From Sphaerisporangium corydalis (GTDB lineage: Bacteria > Actinomycetota > Actinomycetes > Streptosporangiales > Streptosporangiaceae), in the NCBI RefSeq assembly GCF_025506355.1, contig NZ_JANZYP010000002.1, positions 1 through 64,000 of the forward strand: a stretch of 64,000 bases of DNA, read 5' to 3'. This document shows, in pieces, positions 9,096 to 17,715 of the stretch. Positions within the stretch are counted from its first letter, which is position 1. Every line of letters starts with the position of its first letter. The notes under the pieces were generated by a model. It saw only the letters and a program-made list of their open reading frames with translations, was not told the DNA's origin and did not search any database. The translations under genes were made by a program, and so were the position numbers.

Positions 9096-9710
9096 GTGGC
9101 CGTGACCACTCCGGATCCTTCATCTGGGCGGGGGGCGGTGGGGCCGTGGGCCGTCGTCACCGGTGTGGCGTTCGTGGTGGCGACGGTGCTGGCGCTGGCG
9201 TGGCCGGCCGGAGGGCTCAAGGAGGCCGCGGCCGAGATCCCGCACCGCCGGCTCGGCGAGACCACCACCGGCCACCGCCTGGCGATAGCGCCCTACAGGG
9301 TGACGTACGCGACCAAGGACCCCGCGCCCGTGTTCGGCGACGCCAAGGCCGGCCGGTTCCTGGCGGTCGAACTGGAGGTGCGCAACGTCAGCGACCAGAC
9401 CGCGAAGGTCGGCGACCTGGCGTTCAGGCTCTATCTCACCGTCTCGCCCGGCGGTTCGACGATCGACAGGATCAGGGACAAGACCGCCGGCTTCGTGATC
9501 CGGGACGGCAGGTACGACCGCGACCAGATCCAGCCGGGCCTCTCGGAGCGCGTGATGATCGTCTACACGGTTCCCGCGCCGCTTCCCGATCCCACCGACC
9601 TGACGGTCACCTTCCGGGACGACCAGTACGTCGCCGGGTTCAGCTCAGAGCTCTCGGAGTGGTACGAGGGCCCCGACCTGGCGATCTACGACCTCAAGGT
9701 GGACCGGTGA
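9096..9710 (+). CDS. Exported protein, first of a three-gene set
   Basis: 204 aa, no firm family. One N-terminal membrane segment (WAVVTGVAFVVATVLALAW) is followed by a beta-rich domain. FLAVELEVRNVSDQTAKVGDLAFRLYL is the kind of sequence seen in DUF4352/Telokin-like domains, which are extracellular beta sandwiches. GTG 9096 has GGGGGA 8 nt upstream. The gene overlaps the next by four bases (GTGA). The three consecutive genes have similar sizes and layouts and look like diverged duplicates. Their job is unknown. Confidence 0.75.
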   Translation: MAVTTPDPSSGRGAVGPWAVVTGVAFVVATVLALAWPAGGLKEAAAEIPHRRLGETTTGHRLAIAPYRVTYATKDPAPVFGDAKAGRFLAVELEVRNVSDQTAKVGDLAFRLYLTVSPGGSTIDRIRDKTAGFVIRDGRYDRDQIQPGLSERVMIVYTVPAPLPDPTDLTVTFRDDQYVAGFSSELSEWYEGPDLAIYDLKVDR

Positions 9711-10297
9711 GACGCGCCGTCCTGAGCGTGGTCATGGGCGTGGTGCTGCTGGCCGCGATCATCGGGGTGCGGCGGGCGACTCCCGGCGTGGACGAGCGGT
9801 ACGCGCCGATCGCGGTCTCGGGCGCGCTGGGCGAGCAGGTCGACACCGCCGCCTTCCAGTTGCGTGTGGACCGCCTGGAGCTCGGCGGGGCGGTCAGGAT
9901 CACCGACGACTACGGCCTCACGGGTGAGCCGAAGTCCACGGCGGGCATCTGGGTGGTCGTCTGGGCCACCGTCGCCGCCGCGTCCACGTCCCTCCAGGTG
10001 CAGGGGGCGCGGCTGCGCACCGCGGACGGGTCCGAGTACCTGGCCAGCTCGACGATCGGCACGCTCGACAAGACCGACCTTTCACCCGGCATCCCCGCGT
10101 ACGGCCCGATCCTCTTCGAGATCCCGCCCGACCGCCTCACGGGCGCCGTCCTCAGCGTCACGACACACTCCGTCAAGGGCCTCGACCTCCTGGGACCCGC
10201 CGCGGACGTGGACCTCGGCCTGACCGCCTCCTACGCGACCGGGCTCCTCCAGCGGATGCCGCCCACCGTGACCGTCGGGCCGGTGCGGAACCTGTGA
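9707..10297 (+). CDS. Exported protein, second of a three-gene set
   Basis: 196 aa. N-terminal membrane anchor (AVLSVVMGVVLLAAIIGV), then a beta-rich domain with GIWVVVWATVAAASTSLQVQ and an ending PPDRLTGAVLSVTTH. This follows the order of its upstream neighbour: ligand-poor N part, strand block, then a polar loop. GTG 9707 overlaps the previous stop (GTGA), and its own end overlaps the next gene in the same way, so the three are one translational unit. There are no catalytic motifs. Confidence 0.75.
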   Translation: MRRAVLSVVMGVVLLAAIIGVRRATPGVDERYAPIAVSGALGEQVDTAAFQLRVDRLELGGAVRITDDYGLTGEPKSTAGIWVVVWATVAAASTSLQVQGARLRTADGSEYLASSTIGTLDKTDLSPGIPAYGPILFEIPPDRLTGAVLSVTTHSVKGLDLLGPAADVDLGLTASYATGLLQRMPPTVTVGPVRNL

Positions 10298-10860
10298 CCT
10301 GGGTGAGGAAGGCCGGATATGGGCTCGGGCTGCTGGTGCTCGTCCCCGTCGTGATCGCCGCCAGGGTGCTGCCGTGGCGGGACAAGTACGAGACCCTCAC
10401 CGGCGAGGGCGGCCGGCGGGTCGTGGCGGCAGGCGGTCGGGCCGCCGTGCTCGACGGGGTGGAGTGGCGCCTGAAGAGCGTCACCGAGGGGCGGCTCGCC
10501 GACCCGGCCGCCCGCCCGCTGCCGCCGCGCACACGGATCGCCATCGTCCTCACCTCGATGAAGCCGCTGACCGACCAGGCCGCGAAGAAGTTCGCCGCCG
10601 GTACGCGCGACTGCAAGTTCCGGGTCGTGGACCGGGCCGGGCGGAGCTGGCCGTCGAGTTTCCGCGGCGACCTCGCCCCGAGGAACGGCAACGCCGGCTC
10701 GTGCTGGACGATGGACCAGGACTACAAGATCGTCCCCACTCCGGCGGGCAAGGAGCTGACGATCCAGACGGTCTACGTCGTCCCCGAGGACGCGTTCGCG
10801 AGCCTGGAGGTCGAGGTCCACCTCGGGCCGGAATCACGGACGGTGCGGCTCACCCCATAG
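10294..10860 (+). CDS. Exported protein, third of a three-gene set
   Basis: 188 aa. One N-terminal membrane segment (GLGLLVLVPVVIAARVL), then a beta-rich domain with TRIAIVLTSMKPLTDQA and two cysteines (DCKFRVVDRAG and GSCWTMDQDYKI) that could form a disulfide outside the cell. The other two proteins of the set lack this Cys pair. GTG 10294 overlaps the preceding stop. The gene converges with a polytopic membrane protein gene 47 bp away. Function unknown. Confidence 0.75.
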   Translation: MTWVRKAGYGLGLLVLVPVVIAARVLPWRDKYETLTGEGGRRVVAAGGRAAVLDGVEWRLKSVTEGRLADPAARPLPPRTRIAIVLTSMKPLTDQAAKKFAAGTRDCKFRVVDRAGRSWPSSFRGDLAPRNGNAGSCWTMDQDYKIVPTPAGKELTIQTVYVVPEDAFASLEVEVHLGPESRTVRLTP

Positions 10861-10907
10861 ACGAGGCGCGCCCCAGGACAGGACCGTCAGGACAGGACCG
10901 TCACGGC

Positions 10908-12155
10908 TCACCCGGCGGACGCGGCGGGCACGGGCGCCGTCCTGGCGGCCCCGCGCGCGTACGCCCGGCGCAGGGCCAGGTCGAAGGTCACGGCGAGCAG
11001 GCAGACGCGGAGCACCTCGTGCAGCAGGCTGACCGGGAACGCCGCGGCGCCCTCCCACATCTGCCACCACAGGACCTCGTGCGGCCCGATCAGCCGGGTG
11101 ACGCCGATGAACGCGACGGACGCCAGCGCCTCCAGGGCGGCGTAGACCAGGCAGAAGGTCAGGTAGAACAGGGCGCCACCGCTCAGGACGAAGCGGAAGC
11201 CGTTCACCAGCGGGACGTACTTGTCGCGGACCCCCCGGGACAGGAACTCGGCGGCGGTCTGGACCGGGGCGGGGATCCGCCGCCAGAGCCAGGAGACGCG
11301 CGCCTCGACCCGGGTGCCCTCGATGAGCCGCGCCTCCTCGGTCGTCGAGGAGCTGTACACGACGGCCGCCATGGCGAGCCACACCAGCGGCTCGACCAGG
11401 CCGTCCTTCAGGTCGGGCAGGTAGGGGGCGATCACCTCCAGGCCCTTCTTGAGGTCGGCGGCCAGCGGCGCCCAGCCGATCGCGTCCAGGGCCTCCGCCC
11501 AGACGACGCGGCTGGTCAGCCAGTCGACGGCGTCGCCGACCCAGTTGCCCAGCGAGATGAGGCCGAAGAACATCCACATGCACTCGAAGGTGCTGTTCGC
11601 CACGCCGAGCAGCCGGTTGCCCCTGGCCCGGTACAGCCGCTCGCACACGACCTTGACCAGGAAGATCACCAGCGTGACGACCACGATCAGGGCGTTGACG
11701 TCGAAGAGGTTCAGCAGCAGGTCGATCGTGCCCAGGTCGATGCCGGGCCTGAGCTCGTTCGACAGCCGCTGGAAGGTGCTCAGGTCGGCCCTGAAGAGCC
11801 CCCACGCGCTGTAGAACACCAGGAAGGGCAGCAGGGTGTGGGCGATCGCGTCGACCAGTTCGCGCTCGCGCTCGTCGGCGGTGGCGGCCTGGATCTCCTC
11901 GGTGCGCAGGGCCCTGCCCGCCGCGTTCAGCATCGCGATATACGCGGTCAGGGTGACCAGCACCCCGAAGCTGAGGACGGCGAACCCCAGGTAGGCGTGC
12001 CATCCTTTGGGTTCGGCCAGGCGGACGGCGAGCAGGATCACCCCCTCGTGGACCAGCAGGCCGAGGGAGTAGAAGAAGGCGAGCGGCAGGAAGAGGCGCC
12101 CCACGAGACGGAAGGTGTCGAAGGGCAATCGGAGCGGGGAGAGTGATCCGTCCAT
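10908..12155 (-). CDS. Polytopic membrane protein of unknown function
   Basis: 415 aa with about eight hydrophobic segments (for example LFLPLAFFYSLGLLVHEGVI, ALIVVVTLVIFLVKVVC, and LSGGALFYLTFCLVYAALEA). No transporter or enzyme motif is recognised. ATG 12155 has no Shine-Dalgarno, but TACGAT lies 8 nt upstream and could be a -10 box for a leaderless mRNA. An ATG at 12218 would overlap the divergent NUDIX start and is less likely. The C terminus is Ala/Arg-rich and cytoplasmic in appearance. Confidence 0.7.
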   Translation of the reverse strand: MDGSLSPLRLPFDTFRLVGRLFLPLAFFYSLGLLVHEGVILLAVRLAEPKGWHAYLGFAVLSFGVLVTLTAYIAMLNAAGRALRTEEIQAATADERERELVDAIAHTLLPFLVFYSAWGLFRADLSTFQRLSNELRPGIDLGTIDLLLNLFDVNALIVVVTLVIFLVKVVCERLYRARGNRLLGVANSTFECMWMFFGLISLGNWVGDAVDWLTSRVVWAEALDAIGWAPLAADLKKGLEVIAPYLPDLKDGLVEPLVWLAMAAVVYSSSTTEEARLIEGTRVEARVSWLWRRIPAPVQTAAEFLSRGVRDKYVPLVNGFRFVLSGGALFYLTFCLVYAALEALASVAFIGVTRLIGPHEVLWWQMWEGAAAFPVSLLHEVLRVCLLAVTFDLALRRAYARGAARTAPVPAASAG

Positions 12156-12216
12156 CGCTGGAGGATCGTAGCGAACCGGACGAATCCCCATGGCCTGGTT
12201 GAGGCAGGATAGGAAC

Positions 12217-13131
12217 ATGGCGGCGAAGGACGGCGACGGCTGGGCGTTGTGCGAGCGCGGCCACCGGCACTGGGGAGTGCACGGGGCCTCGGGGCTGCTG
12301 GCCGTCCACTACGACCTCACCGGCCTGCCGCACGTCCTGATGCAGAAGCGGGCGTCCTGGAGCCACCACGGGGGCACGTGGGGGCTCCCCGGCGGCGCCC
12401 TGGACAGCCACGAGGACGCCGTGACGGGCGCGATGCGGGAGGCCCTGGAGGAGGCGGCCCTGCGGGGGGACGGGCTGCGCGTCCTCGGCGTCTACACCGA
12501 CGACCACGGCGGCTGGTCGTTCCAGACGGTGATCGCGGAGGCGGAGTCCCTGTTCCCCGCGGCACCGGCCAACGACGAGAGCACCGACATGCGGTGGCTG
12601 CCCGCCGAGGTGATCTCCGCGGAGAAGCTGCTGCATCCCGGCTTCGCCGAGACCTGGCCGGCCATCCTGCCGGCCCTCCCGCCGTCCGTGGTCGTCCTCG
12701 ACGCGGCCAACATCGTCGGCGCGCGGGCCGAGCACGGCTGGTGGCGCGACCGGGCGGGCGCGGCCAAGCGCCTGCTGGAGGACGTGGAGGAGCGGGCCGT
12801 GCTGGGCCTGACCCCTCCGGAGGGGTTCCCCGCCCCGGCCAGGTGGTTCCCGAGGATCGTCCTGGTGGTCGAGGGGGCGGCGCGCGGCGTGCACGGGACC
12901 GGCTCCGTGACCGTGGTCGAGGCGCCCGGCAGCGGGGACGACGCGATCGTGGAGACGGTCGGCGACCTGCGGCGGGCCAGGCCGTGGGAGCGGGTGCTGG
13001 TCGTGACCGCCGACCGGGGGCTGCGACGGCGGGTGGAGGGGCTGGGCGCTGAGTACACCGGCCCCAGTTGGGTGCTTGGGCAGCTCCGCCCCAGAGGACG
13101 GGTGTACCGTCAGGGCGGCCGTCAAAACTGA
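12217..13131 (+). CDS. NUDIX hydrolase fused to a NYN/PIN-like domain
   Basis: 304 aa. Residues 25-150 form a NUDIX domain with a full box: GG at 61, GALDSHEDAVTGAM, then REALEEA. This domain hydrolyses a nucleoside diphosphate linked to another group. From about residue 155, SVVVLDAANIVGARAEHGWW opens a second domain with GSGDDAIVETVGDLR and VLVVTADRGLRRRVEGLGA. This D-N...D-D...TAD-G pattern is that of NYN/PIN-like nucleases. The ribosome site is AGGATAGGAAC. The fusion suggests coupled nucleotide sanitation and RNA cleavage; the second half is an inference from motifs. Confidence 0.8.
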   Translation: MAAKDGDGWALCERGHRHWGVHGASGLLAVHYDLTGLPHVLMQKRASWSHHGGTWGLPGGALDSHEDAVTGAMREALEEAALRGDGLRVLGVYTDDHGGWSFQTVIAEAESLFPAAPANDESTDMRWLPAEVISAEKLLHPGFAETWPAILPALPPSVVVLDAANIVGARAEHGWWRDRAGAAKRLLEDVEERAVLGLTPPEGFPAPARWFPRIVLVVEGAARGVHGTGSVTVVEAPGSGDDAIVETVGDLRRARPWERVLVVTADRGLRRRVEGLGAEYTGPSWVLGQLRPRGRVYRQGGRQN

Positions 13132-13179
13132 CTTTCATCCCAGACCCCGTCAATATCCAGAAATACCCATAAATCCTTT

Positions 13180-14124
13180 ATGAGCGACCGAACGACACTC
13201 GACTGGAGCCCTGAGCCCGAGAGCTCGGCCCCCCCGCCGACCTGGGGGCGGCGCGCCCCGGAGGCCCAGGTCCTCCTCTGGGTGTTCGCGGCCCTGGCCG
13301 GCTTCCTGTTGCTCGGCAACGTACTGCTGTCGCCCCACCTCACCGCCCCCGCCCTGCGCACCTGGTCCACGATCTTCGTGTCGATCTGCGTGCAGGCCGT
13401 GCCCTTCCTGGTGTGCGGTGTGGCGCTGTCCTCGGCGATCACCGCGTTCGTGCCGCCGTCCTTCTGGGCGAAGGTGCCGCGACGGCCGTACGCCGCGCCG
13501 GTACCGGGCACGGCGGTCAGGAGGGCGCTCGCGTTCCTGCCGGCCTCGCCCGCCGTCAACCCCGTCGTGCTCGTGGCGACCGCCGTCGCCTTCCCCGGCC
13601 ACCCGGACCTGGTCCTCGCCCGGTTCGCCGCCTCGCTGGTCGTCTCGGTGCTCGCGGGCTGGATCTGGCAGGCGACCGGCCGGCCCGGCCCGGCGCGCGT
13701 CCCCGCCCGCGCGGCCGAGGAGGGCGAGTCCCGGTGGGCCGCTTTCCTGTCGGAGATGCGGTACGACCTCCTGCGCGCCGGCGGGTTCCTGGTCATCGGC
13801 GGCCTGGTCGCCGCGACGCTGAACGTGGTGGTCCCCCGATCATGGCTCGCCTCGGTGAGCGGGATCCCGTGGCTGCCGGTGCTGGTCCTCGCGGTGCTCG
13901 CGGTCGTCCTTTCGCTCCGCCCCGAGACGGACGCCTTCGTGGCCGCCTCGCTCACGGGCTTCTCGCCGACGGCCAGGCTCGTCTTCCTCGTGGCCGGCCC
14001 GATGGTGGACCTGACCGCCCTGCGGGCGGGCGCGCCCGCCCGGGCGTACGCGGTGCGGTTCGTGCCGCCGGTGCTCACGGCGGCCGTCCTGGTGAGCGTG
14101 CTCGCGGGACGGGTGCTGCTGTGA
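13180..14124 (+). CDS. YraQ-type permease (DUF318/UPF0718)
   Basis: 314 aa with eight to nine hydrophobic segments in two halves. The first half carries VQAVPFLVCGVALSSAITAF and LPASPAVNPVVLVATAVAF. The second has PETDAFVAASLTGFSPTAR. The repeated P-F-L-x-G and sP..nP patterns are those of the YraQ/YcgR permease family, which in Bacillus is paired with a TIGR03943 partner. Substrate unknown; metal or metal-complex transport has been proposed for relatives. ATG 13180 has no ribosome site, but CATAAAT 5 nt upstream could serve a leaderless mRNA. It overlaps the next gene by four bases. Confidence 0.85.
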   Translation: MSDRTTLDWSPEPESSAPPPTWGRRAPEAQVLLWVFAALAGFLLLGNVLLSPHLTAPALRTWSTIFVSICVQAVPFLVCGVALSSAITAFVPPSFWAKVPRRPYAAPVPGTAVRRALAFLPASPAVNPVVLVATAVAFPGHPDLVLARFAASLVVSVLAGWIWQATGRPGPARVPARAAEEGESRWAAFLSEMRYDLLRAGGFLVIGGLVAATLNVVVPRSWLASVSGIPWLPVLVLAVLAVVLSLRPETDAFVAASLTGFSPTARLVFLVAGPMVDLTALRAGAPARAYAVRFVPPVLTAAVLVSVLAGRVLL

Positions 14125-14804
14125 ACCGCATGACCCAGAGCATCATCCTGACGCTGCTCGGCGGGGCGGTCCTGCGGGTCTCGGCGCTGTCCTCCCTCTA
14201 TGTGAACTACGTCCGGCCCGGCTTCCGGGTGCCGCTCGTCGCGGCGGGCGTGGTCGTCCTCGCGCTCGGCGTCCTCGGCCTGGTCCAGGAGTGGCGCAGG
14301 CCGTACGCCCCGGGAACCGCACGCCCGTCAGGCCCCAGGGCCGCCTGGCTGCTGTGCCTGCCCGTGGTGATCATCTTCCTGATCGCCCCGCCCGCGCTCG
14401 GCTCGTACGCCGCCGGACTGGACCCGGCGCCGCGGCCCATGCCGGCCGGGCCGTACGCGGCGCTGCCGGCGGGCGGGCCCCCGGCCATGTCGCTCGGCGA
14501 GTTCATCGGCCGGGCCCGGAGCGGCACTAGCCCGTCCCTCGCGGGCCGCCAGGTCACGCTGACCGGCTTCGCGGTGCGCGCGGACGGCGGCCGGTGGTAC
14601 CTCACCCGCATGCGGATCGGCTGCTGCGCCGCCGACGCGTCGCCCCTGAGGGTGGCCGTGCTCGGGGTGCCCGCGCCGCGCGACGACACCTGGGTCACGG
14701 TCACGGGCACGTGGGTGCCCACGCCCGACGAGCGCGCGCCGGCCCCCGAGATGCGGGCCACGCGCCTTACCGTGATCGCCCCGCCCGCCGAGCCGTACGA
14801 GTAG
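14121..14804 (+). CDS. TIGR03943-type permease subunit (YcgQ-like)
   Basis: 227 aa. Three hydrophobic segments (residues 8-30, 40-60, 75-95), then a soluble domain containing YLTRMRIGCCAADASPLRVA. The CC-ADA motif is diagnostic for TIGR03943, the companion of YraQ permeases. The soluble part has an OB-like strand pattern (GRQVTLTGFAVR, TWVTVTGTWVPT). GTG 14121 overlaps the permease stop; ATG 14130 is possible. The two proteins very probably form one complex. In other bacteria this pair is often Zur-controlled; no Zur box was recognised here. Confidence 0.85.
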   Translation: MNRMTQSIILTLLGGAVLRVSALSSLYVNYVRPGFRVPLVAAGVVVLALGVLGLVQEWRRPYAPGTARPSGPRAAWLLCLPVVIIFLIAPPALGSYAAGLDPAPRPMPAGPYAALPAGGPPAMSLGEFIGRARSGTSPSLAGRQVTLTGFAVRADGGRWYLTRMRIGCCAADASPLRVAVLGVPAPRDDTWVTVTGTWVPTPDERAPAPEMRATRLTVIAPPAEPYE

Positions 14805-14901
14805 CCAGGGCGGGCGCGCGTCCGGCCGCGAAGGCGGGCGCACGCCGATGAGAACTCGCGCGCGAGCGCCCGCCGGGCACCGCTATCGTTGGTCTCGCAC
14901 T

Positions 14902-14991
14902 GGAGGGTTCGCATAGTGGACGAGTGCAGCCGCCTTGAAAGCGGCCAGGTCGGCGACGGCCTCGTGGGTTCGAATCCCACACCCTCCGCCA
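14902..14991 (+). tRNA. tRNA-Ser (anticodon TGA)
   Basis: GGAGGGT (14902-14908) pairs with ACCCTCC (14981-14987), and the discriminator is G. CCA is encoded at 14989-14991. The anticodon loop CTTGAAA gives TGA, reading UCA/UCG. A long variable arm and the T-loop GGTTCGAATCC are present. It is the second serine tRNA in the window and the only one here with an encoded CCA. Confidence 0.95.
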
Positions 14992-15022
14992 CGGCGGTCC
15001 ACGCCCGGGGCCCTTCGGGGGT

Positions 15023-17601
15023 TCACGCCTGCGGGCCCCCGAAACCGTCGCCCACCGACGCGGCGAGCAGCAGGTAGGACTCCCGGGTGGCCGGCAGCAG
15101 GCGGTCGAGGTCGATCTCCGCGCCCTCCTCCAGGTGGGGGTCGTAGGGCACGCGGATGACGGCGCGGCAGCGGGCGGCGAAGTGCGCCTCCAGCCGGTCC
15201 AAATCGACGGTCGACTTCGAACGCGGGCGCACACTGCACAGCACCACCGTCGCGGCCTTCACCAGGTCGGCGTAGTGGTGCGCCTCCAGCCAGTCGAGGG
15301 TCGCCGACGCGGCACGCGCGCCGTCCACCGACGGTGAGCTGACCAGCACGAGCTGGTCGGCCAGGCCGAGGACGCCCGACATCGCGGAGTGCAGCAGGCC
15401 GGTGCCGCAGTCGGTGAGGCAGATCGAGTAGAAGTTCTCCAGGACCTGCGAGACCGACTGGTAGTCGGCGGCGCTGAACGCCTCCGACACCGAAGGATCG
15501 CGGTCGGAGGCAAGGATCTCCAGCCGCGAGGGCGCCTGCGAGGTGAACGCCCGGATGTCGACATACCGCTTGATCTGCTGCCGCTCGTTGAGCAGGTCGC
15601 GCACGGTCGCCGAGGTCTCCAGCTCGACCTTGTCCGACAGCGTCCCCCGGTCGGGGTTGGCGTCGACCGCGATCACCCGGTCGCCGCGCACCGACGCCAG
15701 CGTGGCCCCGAGCCCGACGGTCGTCGTGGTCTTGCCGACGCCGCCCTTGAGGCTGAGCACGGCCACGCGGTGGTGGCCGGTGGCGACGGGCGTACGGGCC
15801 CGTGTGAGCAGCTCGCGGCGGCGGCGCACCTCGGGGGACTCCCCCGGCTTGATGAGCCCGGCGGAGGCCTTGAACACGAGCTTGCGCCAGCCGCCCGCGG
15901 GAGCGTTCCTGCGGCCACGGAGCAGGGACACCGGGTCGAGGCTGTCGGCGGTCTGCCGCACCCCGGCCGTGCCCTTGGCGCCCGCCGCCTGCCGTCCAGG
16001 CGAGCCGAACGCGGGCTGCGGGGGCGGCGGGGGGGACTGGCGGCGGCGCGGCCGGTACGGCTCACGCTCCTCCAGCGGATCCTCCCGGGTCACCGGGCCG
16101 CTCTCCCTGGTCGCCGCCGGATCGGTTTCCCTGATCGGGGCCGGGTCGTTCTCCCTGGTCGCGGGCCCGGCGGCGGCGACCGCCGCGCGAGGCGGAGCGG
16201 CCGGAGCGGCGGAACCGAGGGAACCCCGGGAGGCGGGAGAACCGCCCTTACCCAGGGAGCCGGGGCCGAAGGGGTCGGCGGAGGCGGGGGGATCGACCGG
16301 GCCGGTGGGCGACTTCGGCTCGGCGACGGGCGCCGCTGCGCGGGCGGGGCCGCCTTCTCGGTCACCGGCTCGTACAGGACGTGCTCCACGCGGGGGACCA
16401 CGACGTCGTCGGTGTCGGCGCCGCCACCGGAGGCGAAGGAGCCGAAACGTTCCTGCGGGGCCTCGGGCTCGGCGGTCTCCACCGCGGGGAGCGCGGCCTC
16501 CAGCCAGCCGCGCACGGGCTGCTCGCCGGTGGTCTCGGCCTCCGGCTGCCGGAAGGGCTCGGGCTCCTCGTACGGCTCGGACCGCTCGTAGGACTCCGGT
16601 TCCTTGGGCGGTTCCGCGGCCTTGGGCGGCTTCCGCGCGTTCTCGCCGGAGGTGAGCGGGCCCGCCGGGATCCATCCGGAGGACGTGCCGCCGGGCGGCT
16701 CTTCGGTGAGCGAGCCGAAGGTGAAGCTGTCGGTGTCCTCGCTGACCCCCTGCCGCTCCTGGGCGGCCGGCGCGGCGGAGGACGGCTGGGGCGGCGAGGC
16801 GGGTCGCTCGCCGAACGCGCCCGCCCCCGAAGCGGGCCGCTCGCCGAACGCGCCGAGCCCCGGCGCGGGGGGGCGTTCGCCGAAGGCGCCCGACCCGGAG
16901 GACCGTTCCCCGAACGCGCCTGACGCGGCCGGTCCTGAGGACCGTTCCCCGAAGGCGCTGGATCCGGTGGCCGGTCCTGAGGACCGTTCCCCGAAGGCGC
17001 TGGATCCGGTGGCCGGTCCTGAGGACCGTTCCCCGAAGGCGCTGGAGCCGGGGGCCGGGGGCCGTTCGCCGAACGCGCCCGACCCCGCGGACGGCGCGCG
17101 GTCGCCGAAGGCGCCGCCCGTGGAGGACAGGCCGGAGCGGGACAGCGGCTCGGACGGCGCGTTGATCGGCGCGGAGAACGCGCCGCCGTCCCGCCCGCCG
17201 AGGTTTCCGGTGTCACGGCCACCTAGCGGGCCGGTGTCGCGGCCGCCGCGCGGGCCCGTGTCGCGCCCGGCCGGCTTGGCCGGGGGCTCGGACGGCGTGC
17301 CCCACGGGTCGCGGTCGCCGGACGGCCGGACCTCGGCGGTGTCGCCGTGGTCGCGCTCGCCCGTGTCGTCGGGCTGGGTGGAGCCGTGGAGGGGATCCCC
17401 CGCGGCGCGGAACAGCGGCGACGAGGCCGCCGGCGGGTCGGCCGGCACCATGGCCCAGGGGTCCTTGGGATATGGCGAGACGACGGTCTCGTCCGCGGTG
17501 ACGGTCACCTGGACGGGTGCTTCCTCCGTCTCCTTGATGGCGTCGAGCCACGCGAGCTGCTCTTCAAGAGAATGAGGATCCTCACGATCGTGCCTTGCCA
17601 C
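15023..17601 (-). pseudogene. EspI-like Pro-rich ParA/MinD ATPase, frameshifted
   Basis: GTG 17601 with GAGGGGG upstream opens a frame: MARHDREDPHSLEEQLAWLD, then a long Pro/Ser/Gly region with FGERSSGPATG-type repeats. It runs sensibly to EPVTEKAAPPAQ (about 16350). The continuation lies in another frame: PVAEPKSPTGPVDPP, a further Pro-rich stretch, then a ParA/MinD domain with deviant Walker A SLKGGVGKTTTTVG, VIAVDANPDRGTLSDKV and LTDCGTGLLHSAM. Together they make about 860 residues, the layout of EspI-like ATPases linked to ESX/type VII secretion. The shift falls in a G/C-rich run (16335-16375), so it may be a sequencing error or a true mutation. No ESX genes are adjacent. Confidence 0.7.
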
Positions 17602-17715
17602 CGTGTTCCCCCTCGGGACTGGGCTAAAGGGGCAGCAAATAGAATGAAGATTACCGCCCGCAATCACGACCAACGTGGCCAACCGCCGACTTGGCTACCC
17701 GGATACCTTGGTCAC

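Noticed and set aside
10374-12146. 590-codon plus-strand open frame
   Set aside because: It crosses the exported-protein gene and the antisense of a polytopic membrane protein; its composition is that of a shadow.
13100-13180. Zur box before the YraQ-type permease
   Set aside because: No sequence close to the actinobacterial Zur consensus was found, although the family is often Zur-controlled.
16860-17060. Possible CRISPR-like array
   Set aside because: The repeats are in frame within a disordered protein region, and there are no unique spacers or cas genes.
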